A stretch of 51,687 bases of DNA from Pelagilacustribacter hypolimneticus (GTDB lineage: Bacteria > Pseudomonadota > Alphaproteobacteria > Pelagibacterales > Pelagibacteraceae), in NCBI GenBank assembly GCA_965235125.1, contig CBDDXH010000001.1, forward strand, positions 1-51,687. Direction: 5' to 3'. The position numbers and the translations under genes were made by a program. The notes under the pieces are model-generated. The model was not told the origin of the DNA. It saw only the letters and a list, made by a program, of their open reading frames with translations, and did not search any database. This document shows, piece after piece, positions 44,062-51,687 of this stretch (the stretch's first letter is position 1; each line of letters begins with the position of its first letter).

Positions 44062-44709
44062 TTATTTAACTGCAATTAAGCTTTCTCCTGCAACTACATT
44101 CTGACCAAGCTTAGCTAATAATGTTCTATTTCTAAAATAAAGATCAACCCTACTTCCAAATCTGATCATTCCAACTCTATCACCTTGAACTAGAGTTTGA
44201 TTTACCTCTACTTCGCAAACTATTCTTCTTGCGATTAATCCTGCTATTTGAACAATAATAATTTCGTCTCCTTCTTTAGTTTTTAATCGATAATAATTTC
44301 TCTCATTTAAATCACTAGCCTTGTCGAGTGAGGCATTTAAAAATATTCCAGGTTCATAAAGTATTTCTTCTACCTTACCAGATACTGGCGTTCGATTTAC
44401 ATGGCAATTAAAAACATTCATAAAAATACTAACTTTAGTAAATTTTTCATTCTCTAAAGAAAGTTCCATTGGACCATCAACTTCGTCTATACTGCAAATT
44501 AATCCATCTGCAGGACTCACAAGATAATTGTCATCTTGTATTGAAACACGATCAGGATCTCTAAAAAAATAATAAACCCAAACGGTGAGAAGCATTGTGA
44601 TCAAACCTAAAGGTTTAGATAAAAGTAAAGATACAAATGTTATTAATGCTGCTATCGCTAAAAAACGGTAACCTTCTTTATGTATTTTCGGAAACACTGA
44701 ATCAAGCAT
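44062..44709 (-). CDS. psd: Phosphatidylserine decarboxylase proenzyme
   Basis: Psd makes phosphatidylethanolamine. The 215-residue proenzyme is the short bacterial form with two N-terminal membrane segments (about 17-48). It shows DNYLVSPADGLICSIDEV, NVFNCHVNRTPVSGKV and the self-cleavage site RFGS: cleavage between Gly185 and Ser186 would give the pyruvoyl-bearing alpha chain. It is the first gene of a leftward nine-gene run and is divergent from icd across 63 bases. Confidence 0.95.
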   Translation of the reverse strand: MLDSVFPKIHKEGYRFLAIAALITFVSLLLSKPLGLITMLLTVWVYYFFRDPDRVSIQDDNYLVSPADGLICSIDEVDGPMELSLENEKFTKVSIFMNVFNCHVNRTPVSGKVEEILYEPGIFLNASLDKASDLNERNYYRLKTKEGDEIIIVQIAGLIARRIVCEVEVNQTLVQGDRVGMIRFGSRVDLYFRNRTLLAKLGQNVVAGESLIAVK

Positions 44710-44772
44710 ATATAAAATTTGATAGTTTTTGTTAATAAGTATAAAAATCTATTTTAGTCAATTTAAATTTAT

Positions 44773-45987
44773 ATGTCTAAGATTAAGGTAAAAAATCCAG
44801 TAGTAGAGTTAGATGGTGACGAAATGACTAGAATTATTTGGTCATTTATCAAAGAAAAACTTATTACTCCCTATTTAGATTTAAACATCAAATACTATGA
44901 CTTAGGTGTTGAAAATAGAGATAAAACATCTGATCAAATCACTATCGACTCGGCTAATGCGATCAATAAATTTAGCGTTGGAATTAAGTGTGCAACAATT
45001 ACTCCAGATGAAGAAAGAGTAAAAGAATTCAATTTAAAAAAAATGTGGAAATCTCCTAATGGAACTATAAGAAATATTTTAGGCGGAACCGTTTTTAGAG
45101 AACCTATTCTATGTAAAAATATACCAAAATTAGTTCCTACGTGGACCAAACCAATTGTAATTGGACGACATGCATTTGGTGATCAATATAAAGCTACAGA
45201 TTTTTTAGTTCCTGGAAAAGGCAAGATGGAAATTAAATGGACTTCTGAAGATGGAAAACAAAAAAAAGAATTTGAGGTGTTTAACTTTCCTGGGCCAGGC
45301 GTTGCTTTGTCTATGTACAACTTAGATGAATCTATCAAAGATTTTGCAAGAGCTTGTATGAATTATGGTCTACAAAGAAATTGGCCCGTCTATTTATCAA
45401 CAAAAAACACAATTTTAAAAGCTTACGATGGAAGGTTTAAAGATTTATTTGAAGAAGTTTTTAAAAAAGAATTTTCGGTAAAATTTAAATTAGCCAATAT
45501 AACTTATGAACATAGATTAATTGATGACATGGTGGCATGTGCAATGAAATGGAGTGGAGGATATATATGGGCATGTAAAAATTATGATGGTGATGTTCAA
45601 TCAGATACAGTTGCCCAAGGGTTTGGTTCGTTAGGTCTTATGACAAGTGTATTAATATCTCCCGATGGAAAAACGGTTGAAGCAGAAGCCGCTCATGGAA
45701 CTGTTACGAGACACTATCGAATGCATCAACAAGGAAAAGAAACTTCTACTAATCCAATTGCTTCTATTTTTGCGTGGACACAGGGTTTGGCTCACAGAGG
45801 TAAGTTAGATGGAAATAACGAACTTATTAAATTTTCAAAGACATTAGAAAATGTGTGCGTTAAAACAGTAGAGAGCGGATCAATGACTAAAGATTTAGCT
45901 ATATTAATTAATAAATCGACTAAGTACCTAACAACAACAGAATTTCTTGAAACCATAAATTCAAATTTAAAAAAAAAACTTAACTAA
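44773..45987 (+). CDS. icd: NADP-dependent isocitrate dehydrogenase, mitochondrial-like type
   Basis: Icd oxidises isocitrate to 2-oxoglutarate in the TCA cycle. The 404-residue protein is of the homodimeric type found in mitochondria and alphaproteobacteria: VVELDGDEMTRIIW, KMWKSPNGTIRNILGGTVFREPI, IGRHAFGDQYKATDF, LIDDMVACAMKWSGGYIWACKNYDGDVQSD and AAHGTVTRHYR. TTGATA (44719) and TATAAA (44740) are a possible promoter, though their spacing is only 15 bases. The 3' end overlaps the convergent alaS by 8 bases. Confidence 0.97.
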   Translation: MSKIKVKNPVVELDGDEMTRIIWSFIKEKLITPYLDLNIKYYDLGVENRDKTSDQITIDSANAINKFSVGIKCATITPDEERVKEFNLKKMWKSPNGTIRNILGGTVFREPILCKNIPKLVPTWTKPIVIGRHAFGDQYKATDFLVPGKGKMEIKWTSEDGKQKKEFEVFNFPGPGVALSMYNLDESIKDFARACMNYGLQRNWPVYLSTKNTILKAYDGRFKDLFEEVFKKEFSVKFKLANITYEHRLIDDMVACAMKWSGGYIWACKNYDGDVQSDTVAQGFGSLGLMTSVLISPDGKTVEAEAAHGTVTRHYRMHQQGKETSTNPIASIFAWTQGLAHRGKLDGNNELIKFSKTLENVCVKTVESGSMTKDLAILINKSTKYLTTTEFLETINSNLKKKLN

Positions 45988-48655
45988 TATTTTTACTTAA
46001 AGCTTTATAAGCTTCTTCAATTTTTTCTTTATTTACCCCACCAGCTTGTGCAAAATCTTTTCTTCCGCCTCCGCCTTGACCACCCAAAATTTCAGATGCT
46101 TGCTTGACTAAAGCTACAGCATCAAATTTTTCGGTTAGCTTGGTAGAAATGCCAATGGCTACGCCAACTTTATCTTCAAAGTTACAAAAAACTATTACAA
46201 CTCCTTCTTTGATTTCTTTTTTTCCTTCTTCAACTATATTCTTTAATTCTTTAAACGGAAGACCATTTAATATTTGATATCTTAAAATAAAATTATTTAT
46301 TTTTATATCTTTGATAACGTTTTTGTTTTTATCTTTGATAATATTTTGAATTTTAATTTTTTCTAATTGTTTTGTTAGATTTTTTAGATTTTCTTTTAAT
46401 TCAATGTTTTCATTGTAATCTGGTGATATATTAAATGATTTTAATTCTAGTTTAATAGAATTAATTTCTTCCATTAAATTTTTTTCTTTATTATATTTAT
46501 TTTCGTTTAATGATTTTTCATAAACCTCTAGTTGTTTATCTCTTAATGCCTCAACTCTCCTGATTCCAGAAGCGATGGATGATTGACTGACTATTTTAAA
46601 TCTTCCAATATTTTTTGTATTCCTAACATGAGTTCCTCCACACAGTTCAGTTGAAAAAAAAGAACTTCCTTCTTTACCCATAGATAAAACCCTAACTTCT
46701 TCACTGTATTTTTCTCCAAATAAAGCTAAAGCCCCATTTTCTACTGCTTCAGTTTTTGACATAATTCGGGTTTTTACATCGCTAGCGGTAGCAACCATAT
46801 CGTTTACAAATTTTTCAATCTTAATAATTTCACTATTTTCTATGGGTTTATTGTGACTAAAATCAAATCTTAATTTCTCATGACTAACAAAAGATCCTTT
46901 CTGTGTAACGTGTTTACCAAGAGTTCTTCTTAATGCCTCATGAAGTAAGTGAGTTGCTGAATGATAGGCTCTTGTATCATTTCTCTTTTCAGTATTAATT
47001 TCTAAATTTACGCTTTGACCAATTTTAATTTTTCCCGATTCAACTTTTGCTACATGGACATGTAGGTCTCCCATCTTCTTTAAAGTATCTTTGACAGTAA
47101 TTTTACAATCAAAATTTTTGATAATACCTTGATCGCCTATTTGACCGCCTGATTCTCCGTAAAAAGGCGTTTGATTTGTTATTAATTCAATCTCATCTCC
47201 AGCTTTAGCCTCATTAACAAAACTATTTTCTTTTGATATTTTTAGAACAACACCTTCAGCTTTATCGTATTCGTAACCTAAAAATTCTGTTGGATCTAAT
47301 TCTTCTCTAACTTTAAACCATTTTTCCTCTAAAGATTTATCACCTGAGCCTTTCCAGTTAGCTCTAGCTAATTTTTTACTCTTCTCCATTGATTTTTTAA
47401 AGCCAACTTTATCCACGGTAGTATTTTTGCCTCTTAAAATATCTTCAGTTAAATCTAATGGAAATCCGTAAGTATCGTAAAGTTTAAAGGCAATTTCGCC
47501 TGGTAAAACCTTGTTTTTAACTTTTTCTAAATTTTCATCTAAAATTTTAATACCACGCTCTAATAAAGATGAAAACTTTTCTTCCTCGTTTTTAAGTGTT
47601 TCTACAATTAAATCCTTTCCTCTTTTTAATTCAGGATAACTTCCTGACATTTCATTTAAAAGTGTATCAAATAATTTAAAGAAAATAGGATTCTTGCAAC
47701 CTAACGTATGGGCATGACGCATACCTCTTCTCATAATTCTTCTAAGCACATAGCCACGACCTTCATTGGAAGGAAGAATGCCTTCAGCTATTAAAAAACT
47801 GCTTGCTCTTAAATGATCAGCTATAACTCTATGACTAGCAATTGTTTTTTCATTGATTGCTATTTTTGTAATGTCTGCTGAAGCGCTCATTATTTTTTTA
47901 AAATGATCGATACTATAATTATCGTGAGTGCCTTGAAGAACTGCAGTCATTCTCTCTAAACCCATACCTGTATCAACTGATGGTTTTGGTAAATTAATTT
48001 TTTTGTCTTTGGTGACTTGCTCGTACTGCATAAAAACTAGATTCCATATTTCAATGAATCGGTCTCCGTCTTGCTCGGGCGTGCCTGGAGGACCTCCTTT
48101 TAATCTTTCTCCGTGATCATAAAATATTTCGGAGCATGGACCGCATGGGCCTATATCTCCCATTGACCAAAAATTATCTGAAGTTGATATTCTAATTATT
48201 TTATTTTCGCTTAATCCTGCAATTTTTTTCCATAAATTAAAAGAATCGTTATCTTCAGCAAAAACGGTTACTAATAATTTTTCCTTAGGCAAACTAAAAT
48301 CTTTAGTTAACAATTCCCAAGCATGTACAATTGCTTGTTCTTTAAAATAATCTCCAAAAGAGAAATTGCCCAACATTTCAAAAAAAGTATGGTGTCTTGG
48401 AGTGTATCCAACATTTTCTAAATCATTATGTTTACCGCCTGCACGTACACATTTCTGAGATGTGGTTGCTAATTTAAATGGCTTCTTTTCAAGACCGGTA
48501 AAAACGTTCTTGAATTGAACCATTCCAGAATTCGTAAACATTAATGTTGGATCGTTATTTGGAACTAAATTACTAGACTCAACAATTTGGTGATTGTTTT
48601 TTTTAAAATAATCTAAAAATTTTCTTCTAACATCGGTTAATAAAATCTGACCCAT
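45980..48655 (-). CDS. alaS: Alanyl-tRNA synthetase
   Basis: This is a full-length 891-residue AlaRS. The class II aminoacylation domain has NDPTLMFTNSGMVQFK, RVADHLRAS-like SHRVIADHLRAS and the VSVDTGMGLERM-like PSVDTGMGLERM. The editing domain has HSATHLLHEALR and ELCGGTHVRNT zinc/editing residues. A coiled-coil connects to the C-Ala domain ending in LGGQGGGGRKDFAQAGG. All three parts are intact, unlike the trimmed enzymes elsewhere in the window. The start is selected by the conserved early motif TDVRRKFLDYF. It is convergent with icd. Confidence 0.97.
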   Translation of the reverse strand: MGQILLTDVRRKFLDYFKKNNHQIVESSNLVPNNDPTLMFTNSGMVQFKNVFTGLEKKPFKLATTSQKCVRAGGKHNDLENVGYTPRHHTFFEMLGNFSFGDYFKEQAIVHAWELLTKDFSLPKEKLLVTVFAEDNDSFNLWKKIAGLSENKIIRISTSDNFWSMGDIGPCGPCSEIFYDHGERLKGGPPGTPEQDGDRFIEIWNLVFMQYEQVTKDKKINLPKPSVDTGMGLERMTAVLQGTHDNYSIDHFKKIMSASADITKIAINEKTIASHRVIADHLRASSFLIAEGILPSNEGRGYVLRRIMRRGMRHAHTLGCKNPIFFKLFDTLLNEMSGSYPELKRGKDLIVETLKNEEEKFSSLLERGIKILDENLEKVKNKVLPGEIAFKLYDTYGFPLDLTEDILRGKNTTVDKVGFKKSMEKSKKLARANWKGSGDKSLEEKWFKVREELDPTEFLGYEYDKAEGVVLKISKENSFVNEAKAGDEIELITNQTPFYGESGGQIGDQGIIKNFDCKITVKDTLKKMGDLHVHVAKVESGKIKIGQSVNLEINTEKRNDTRAYHSATHLLHEALRRTLGKHVTQKGSFVSHEKLRFDFSHNKPIENSEIIKIEKFVNDMVATASDVKTRIMSKTEAVENGALALFGEKYSEEVRVLSMGKEGSSFFSTELCGGTHVRNTKNIGRFKIVSQSSIASGIRRVEALRDKQLEVYEKSLNENKYNKEKNLMEEINSIKLELKSFNISPDYNENIELKENLKNLTKQLEKIKIQNIIKDKNKNVIKDIKINNFILRYQILNGLPFKELKNIVEEGKKEIKEGVVIVFCNFEDKVGVAIGISTKLTEKFDAVALVKQASEILGGQGGGGRKDFAQAGGVNKEKIEEAYKALSKNIS

Positions 48656-48718
48656 ATTTCAATAAATACAGATATTTTTTGATATGTCTATAAGGCTAAG
48701 TGATGATTTTTTTTACTT

Positions 48719-49057
48719 TTAATTGTCTTCGACCAAACAAATTTCTGATTTAGTGAGAAATCTTCGACCTGTTCCATTATCAAGCGAAAACATTCCACCT
48801 ATACCATTTACAGCATCGATAATAAGATCGGTATGCTTCCAAGTCTCGTATTGGTCTACATTCATGTAAAATGGTGTGCCGTCAATTTCACCTAATTTAA
48901 TGTCACTATTTCCTACTAAATATTCTTTAGCAGGAAAACACATAGGAGCGCTCCCATCGCAGCAGCCGCCTGACTGATGAAAAAGAAGATCGTTGCCATG
49001 AACTTTTTTAAGATCGTTTAGTAATTTTTTAGCAGGTAAGGTTGCGGTAACTTTCAT
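48719..49057 (-). CDS. DUF779 domain-containing protein
   Basis: This 112-residue protein of the DUF779 family has the cysteine-rich motif QSGGCCDGSAPMC (Cys32, Cys33, Cys40), suited to metal binding or redox chemistry. Other family features are LLFHQSGGCCDG, GEIDGTPFYMNVDQYETWKHTDL and LDNGTGRRFLTKSEIC. Genes of this family often lie next to aldehyde dehydrogenases of the AldB/ExaC type, as here; the function is not known, and a role in maturing or assisting the dehydrogenase is inference. A strong hairpin lies five bases upstream of the ATG, leaving no obvious ribosome binding site outside the stem. Confidence 0.85.
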   Translation of the reverse strand: MKVTATLPAKKLLNDLKKVHGNDLLFHQSGGCCDGSAPMCFPAKEYLVGNSDIKLGEIDGTPFYMNVDQYETWKHTDLIIDAVNGIGGMFSLDNGTGRRFLTKSEICLVEDN

Positions 49058-49062
49058 AATTA

Positions 49063-49089
49063 AATGGCCCGTAATTGATACGGGCCATT
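49063..49089 (-). promoter_or_regulatory. GC-rich hairpin between aldehyde dehydrogenase and DUF779 genes
   Basis: On the minus strand the sequence AATGGCCCGT (49089-49080) pairs perfectly with ACGGGCCATT (49072-49063); one more T-A pair closes a 5-base loop, making an 11-bp stem. It is the most GC-rich inverted repeat I noticed in this AT-rich window. In the direction of transcription it is followed by TAATT and then the DUF779 ATG, with no U-tract, so it does not look like a terminator for the dehydrogenase transcript. A T-run follows only on the opposite strand. It could block or regulate translation, mark a processing site, or bind a regulator. Confidence 0.7.
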
Positions 49090-49101
49090 ATAATATATTT
49101 T

Positions 49102-50652
49102 TTAAAAGAAACCTAGTTTACTCTCACTGTACGACACGTGTAAATTTTTCACTTGTCTATAATGATTTAACATCATTTTGTGAGTCTCTCTTCCAATACC
49201 AGATTGTTTATATCCACCAAAAGCAGCATGAGCTGGATAAGCGTGATAACAGTTTGTCCAAACTCTACCAGCTTGTATTCCTCTACCCATTCTGTATGCG
49301 ATGTTACCATTTCTAGTCCAAACACCTGCGCCTAATCCATAAAGAGTATCGTTAGCAATCTCTAACGCTTCTTTTTCATCTTTAAACTTAGTAACTGATA
49401 CTACAGGTCCAAAGATTTCTTCTTGGAATATTCGCATTTTGTTATGACCTTCAAAAATAGTTGGTTGGATATAATTTCCTTTTTCCAAACCACTATTTAA
49501 TTTAGCAACTGATCCACCACTTAGAACTTTGGCACCTTCTTTCTTGCCTAAATCTAGATAAGATTTTACTTTTTCCATTTGTTCTAATGATGCTAGTGCA
49601 CCAATCATAGTTTCCATCTTCAAAGGATTGTCTTGTATAATGGCTTTTGTTCTCTTTATAGCTCTCTCCATAAATCTATCGTAGATAGACTCTTGAATTA
49701 AAGCTCTGCTAGGACAAGTACAAACTTCTCCTTGGTTAAGAGCAAACATTGTGAACCCTTCTAAACATTTGTCAAAAAATGCATCATCTTTATCCAAAAT
49801 ATCTTCAAAGAAAATATTTGGAGATTTTCCACCTAATTCTAATGTGATTGGAATTAAGTTTTGTGACGCATATTGCATGATCAATCGTCCAGTTGTTGTT
49901 TCACCTGTGAAAGCAATCTTTCTAATTCTTTTTGAAGATGCTAAAGGTTTGCCTGCTTCTAAACCGTAGCCACTAATTACGTTAACCACTCCCGCCGGTA
50001 ACAAGTCACCAATTAATTCCATTAAAAGTAAAATAGAAGCTGGTGTTTGTTCGGCTGGTTTTAATACTACGCAGTTTCCAGCAGCTAATGCTGGTGCTAA
50101 TTTCCAGGTTGCCATTAAAAGTGGAAAATTCCAAGGTATAATTTGCGCAACTACACCAAGTGGTTCAGGTACGTGATAAGAATATTCATTATTACTTATC
50201 TCCGCTACTGAGCCTTCTTCCGCCCTAATTACGCCCGCAAAATATCTCCAGTGATCAATAACTAGTGGTAAATCAGCATAAATACATTCTCTAATTGGCT
50301 TACCATTGTCTAAACATTCTGCGGTTGCTAATAAATTTAGATTTTTTTCTATTACATCAGCAATTTTTAAAAGAATGTTAGATCTTTCTGTGATTGAAGT
50401 CTTTCCCCATGTTGGAAAAGCTGCGTGCGCCGCATCTAATGCTAGCTCTACGTCTTTTTCGTCTGAACGTGGCACCTGACAGATAACTTCATTAGTAATT
50501 GGAGTTGTATTATCAAAATACTTTCCTGATTTTGGTTCTACAAATTTTCCACCAATGTAATTTCCATATCTTGCTTTAAATGGAAATTTTACTTTTAGAT
50601 GAGAGGTATCTATGGAAGATGACATTTTCGTGACTTTAACTTGTGCACTCAT
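49102..50652 (-). CDS. NAD-dependent aldehyde dehydrogenase (AldB/ExaC-like)
   Basis: This 516-residue ALDH-superfamily enzyme oxidises an aldehyde to an acid. The active site has Cys311 in NQGEVCTCPSR and Glu272 in LELGGKSPN; IIPWNFPLLMATWKLAPALA and FTGETTTGR form the coenzyme site; EEIFGPVVSV and a C-terminal FGGYKQSGIGRETHKM follow. The Cys-x-Cys context and overall pattern match E. coli AldB and Pseudomonas ExaC, which act on small aldehydes such as acetaldehyde. The partnership with a DUF779 gene supports that subgroup. The start has a strong ribosome binding site, AGGGGG, four bases before ATG. Substrate remains inferred. Confidence 0.92.
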   Translation of the reverse strand: MSAQVKVTKMSSSIDTSHLKVKFPFKARYGNYIGGKFVEPKSGKYFDNTTPITNEVICQVPRSDEKDVELALDAAHAAFPTWGKTSITERSNILLKIADVIEKNLNLLATAECLDNGKPIRECIYADLPLVIDHWRYFAGVIRAEEGSVAEISNNEYSYHVPEPLGVVAQIIPWNFPLLMATWKLAPALAAGNCVVLKPAEQTPASILLLMELIGDLLPAGVVNVISGYGLEAGKPLASSKRIRKIAFTGETTTGRLIMQYASQNLIPITLELGGKSPNIFFEDILDKDDAFFDKCLEGFTMFALNQGEVCTCPSRALIQESIYDRFMERAIKRTKAIIQDNPLKMETMIGALASLEQMEKVKSYLDLGKKEGAKVLSGGSVAKLNSGLEKGNYIQPTIFEGHNKMRIFQEEIFGPVVSVTKFKDEKEALEIANDTLYGLGAGVWTRNGNIAYRMGRGIQAGRVWTNCYHAYPAHAAFGGYKQSGIGRETHKMMLNHYRQVKNLHVSYSESKLGFF

Positions 50653-50783
50653 TGTTCCCCCTTTTGTTTATAAATAAAATTTAACTACAAGGAAGAATTT
50701 TTATATACGTAAATTTTTACCTGTATTAAACTTTAGGTTGAAAAATTATTAAGAATAAAGAGGTACAAATTGCGTTTTCATCA
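50653..50783 (-). promoter_or_regulatory. Upstream region and strong ribosome binding site of the aldehyde dehydrogenase gene
   Basis: On the minus strand AAAAGGGGGAACA precedes the ATG at 50652; AGGGGG (50662-50657) is a strong Shine-Dalgarno match. The 131-base gap to the upstream gene is long for this window and leaves room for a separate promoter. I see no riboswitch-like fold. Confidence 0.55.
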
Positions 50784-51641
50784 TTATTTTTTATTTATAA
50801 GTTCGCTTATAAAATTTTCACCATAACCATCATCAACTGCTTTTTGAAAATAGTTTTTATTCATTTCTGCAGTCTTTTCAGCTTCAGGAAAATCTCTTAA
50901 AAGTTCTTGGATATAAGTCAAGTCTTTAACTGAATTTTTTGCAGTAAATTTAAACCCAGTGTAATCGTTCTTTAATAGATTATCAAAAACCCTAACTAGA
51001 GCTGCCGAATTTGCTGATCCTAATTTTGCAACTTCATATAATTTTTTAAGATCCAAACCTAATTCTCGAGCAGCTTTTGCCATATGATTAATTAAGGCTG
51101 CATTTCCTAAAGTTAAAAAGTTATTTAATAGTTTAGATTTTGCACCCATTCCAACAGGACCAAAATGAAAATAATTTTTGCAAAATATTTTTAAGTAAGG
51201 TTCAGCTATTTTAAAATTTTTATCAGAGGCACCAACAATACCGCCTAAAACCCCCTCTTCAGCCTGAACAGGTCCGCCCATCACTGGGCATTCAACATAT
51301 TGAATATGATTAGACTTATAAATAGTCTCTGTCTCAATTGATCCAGTTTTATTATGTGTTGTAATATCAATCACAAGTGCATCTGAATTTAATATTTTAG
51401 ACATTATTTCAGATATAGATTTTGCAATAGGTGTATTCGTGACACACATAAATAAAATATTTAAATTTTTATTTGAAAAATCTTCAAGCGACTTAACTTC
51501 TAGAGCGCCATCTTTAATAATTTTATCGATAGGTTTTCTATTTTTGTTTGCAACTACAAAAAGTTTGTGCCCATGTTTTAAAATATTTTTAGCTATACCA
51601 TAGCCCATGTAACCAACGCCAATAAATCCTATATTTTTCAT
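50784..51641 (-). CDS. NAD(P)-dependent oxidoreductase, 3-hydroxyisobutyrate dehydrogenase family
   Basis: This 285-residue beta-hydroxyacid dehydrogenase has the N-terminal Rossmann motif GFIGVGYMGYGIAKN (residues 5-19). It also has the substrate-binding segment VECPVMGGPVQAEEG, and the catalytic lysine Lys170 in GMGAKSKLLNNF. Family members act on 3-hydroxyisobutyrate, tartronate semialdehyde, glyoxylate or related acids; I cannot tell which one. The usual DxPVSGG motif reads ECPVMGG here, which may alter specificity. It is co-directional with the aldehyde dehydrogenase 131 bases downstream and may be a separate transcription unit. The upstream end of the window holds only 46 further bases. 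Confidence 0.85.
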   Translation of the reverse strand: MKNIGFIGVGYMGYGIAKNILKHGHKLFVVANKNRKPIDKIIKDGALEVKSLEDFSNKNLNILFMCVTNTPIAKSISEIMSKILNSDALVIDITTHNKTGSIETETIYKSNHIQYVECPVMGGPVQAEEGVLGGIVGASDKNFKIAEPYLKIFCKNYFHFGPVGMGAKSKLLNNFLTLGNAALINHMAKAARELGLDLKKLYEVAKLGSANSAALVRVFDNLLKNDYTGFKFTAKNSVKDLTYIQELLRDFPEAEKTAEMNKNYFQKAVDDGYGENFISELINKK

Positions 51642-51687
51642 GCTTCAAGATACCAAAAAATTAATACAGATATCACAAAAAAAATTT

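Noticed and set aside
48656..48718. Hidden RNA gene between alaS and the DUF779 gene
   Set aside because: Only 63 bases, AT-rich with a T-run and no stable stem; most likely the alaS promoter and leader.
49063..49089. Intrinsic terminator after the aldehyde dehydrogenase gene
   Set aside because: The U-tract needed downstream of the stem is missing in the transcribed (minus) direction; the T-run is on the opposite strand, where no gene ends.
1..51687. tRNA, rRNA, CRISPR array, insertion sequence or prophage
   Set aside because: Gaps are too short for most of these, no tRNA-like GTTCRANNC segment with paired arms or regularly spaced repeats was seen, and no transposase, integrase or phage gene is present.

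Overview
This 51.7 kb window is a very AT-rich, gene-dense piece of bacterial chromosome with housekeeping genes only. Gene content and order point to a streamlined alphaproteobacterium, most likely of the SAR11 (Pelagibacterales) type. The evidence is the alphaproteobacterial block lptD-surA-pdxA-rsmA / gmk-acpP-fabG-fabD / rpsF-rpsR-rplI-dnaB, the NDUFA12 and DUF2155 genes beside accBC, HdaA, a mitochondrial-type NADP isocitrate dehydrogenase, and extreme compaction. I infer the lineage from content and base composition, not from a marker-gene tree. I see no rRNA, tRNA, CRISPR array, insertion sequence, integrase or prophage. Once the 5' part of prfB is restored there is no gene-free stretch over 300 bases; the longest is the 156-base mrcA/rne divergent gap (6083-6238).

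Layout. (1) 1-9122: the 3' end of tyrS; a leftward operon mrcA-prfB-asmA-like joined by TAATG stop/start overlaps, with prfB needing a programmed +1 frameshift; rne rightward; thiS-thiG leftward. (2) 9157-13131: aroQ-accB-accC rightward (shikimate step and fatty-acid initiation), NDUFA12-DUF2155 leftward, then a lone NrdJb-like TSCPD protein. (3) 13121-20108: DUF2066-hdaA-aspS leftward, purM-purN rightward, pepA-ndk leftward. (4) 20168-27117: a coupled rightward operon lptF-lptG-lptD-surA-like-pdxA-rsmA for LPS export, outer-membrane biogenesis, vitamin B6 and 16S rRNA dimethylation. (5) 27134-29682: fabD-fabG-acpP-gmk leftward. (6) 29783-36822: rpsF-rpsR-rplI, dnaB, an RND-superfamily exporter, cvpA, purF rightward. 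(7) 36819-44709: a nine-gene leftward run psd-pssA-rlmE-guaB-TPR protein-guaA-panB-YfgM-like-bamB mixing phospholipid, rRNA, GMP, pantothenate and envelope functions. (8) 44773-51641: icd rightward, then alaS, a DUF779 protein, an AldB-like aldehyde dehydrogenase and a 3-hydroxyisobutyrate dehydrogenase-family protein, all leftward.

The main interest is how familiar proteins have been trimmed. IMP dehydrogenase has no Bateman (CBS) module, the SurA-like chaperone has no parvulin domain, RNase E lacks its CPxCxG zinc link, PurF keeps a propeptide but has lost three iron-sulfur ligands, and a class II ribonucleotide reductase accessory domain stands alone. Seven of eight convergent gene pairs overlap at their 3' ends, and five of these share a single 4-base palindromic double stop (CTAA, CTAG or TTAA). 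A strong GC-rich hairpin lies directly before the DUF779 start codon. I did not find a convincing new multi-gene system.
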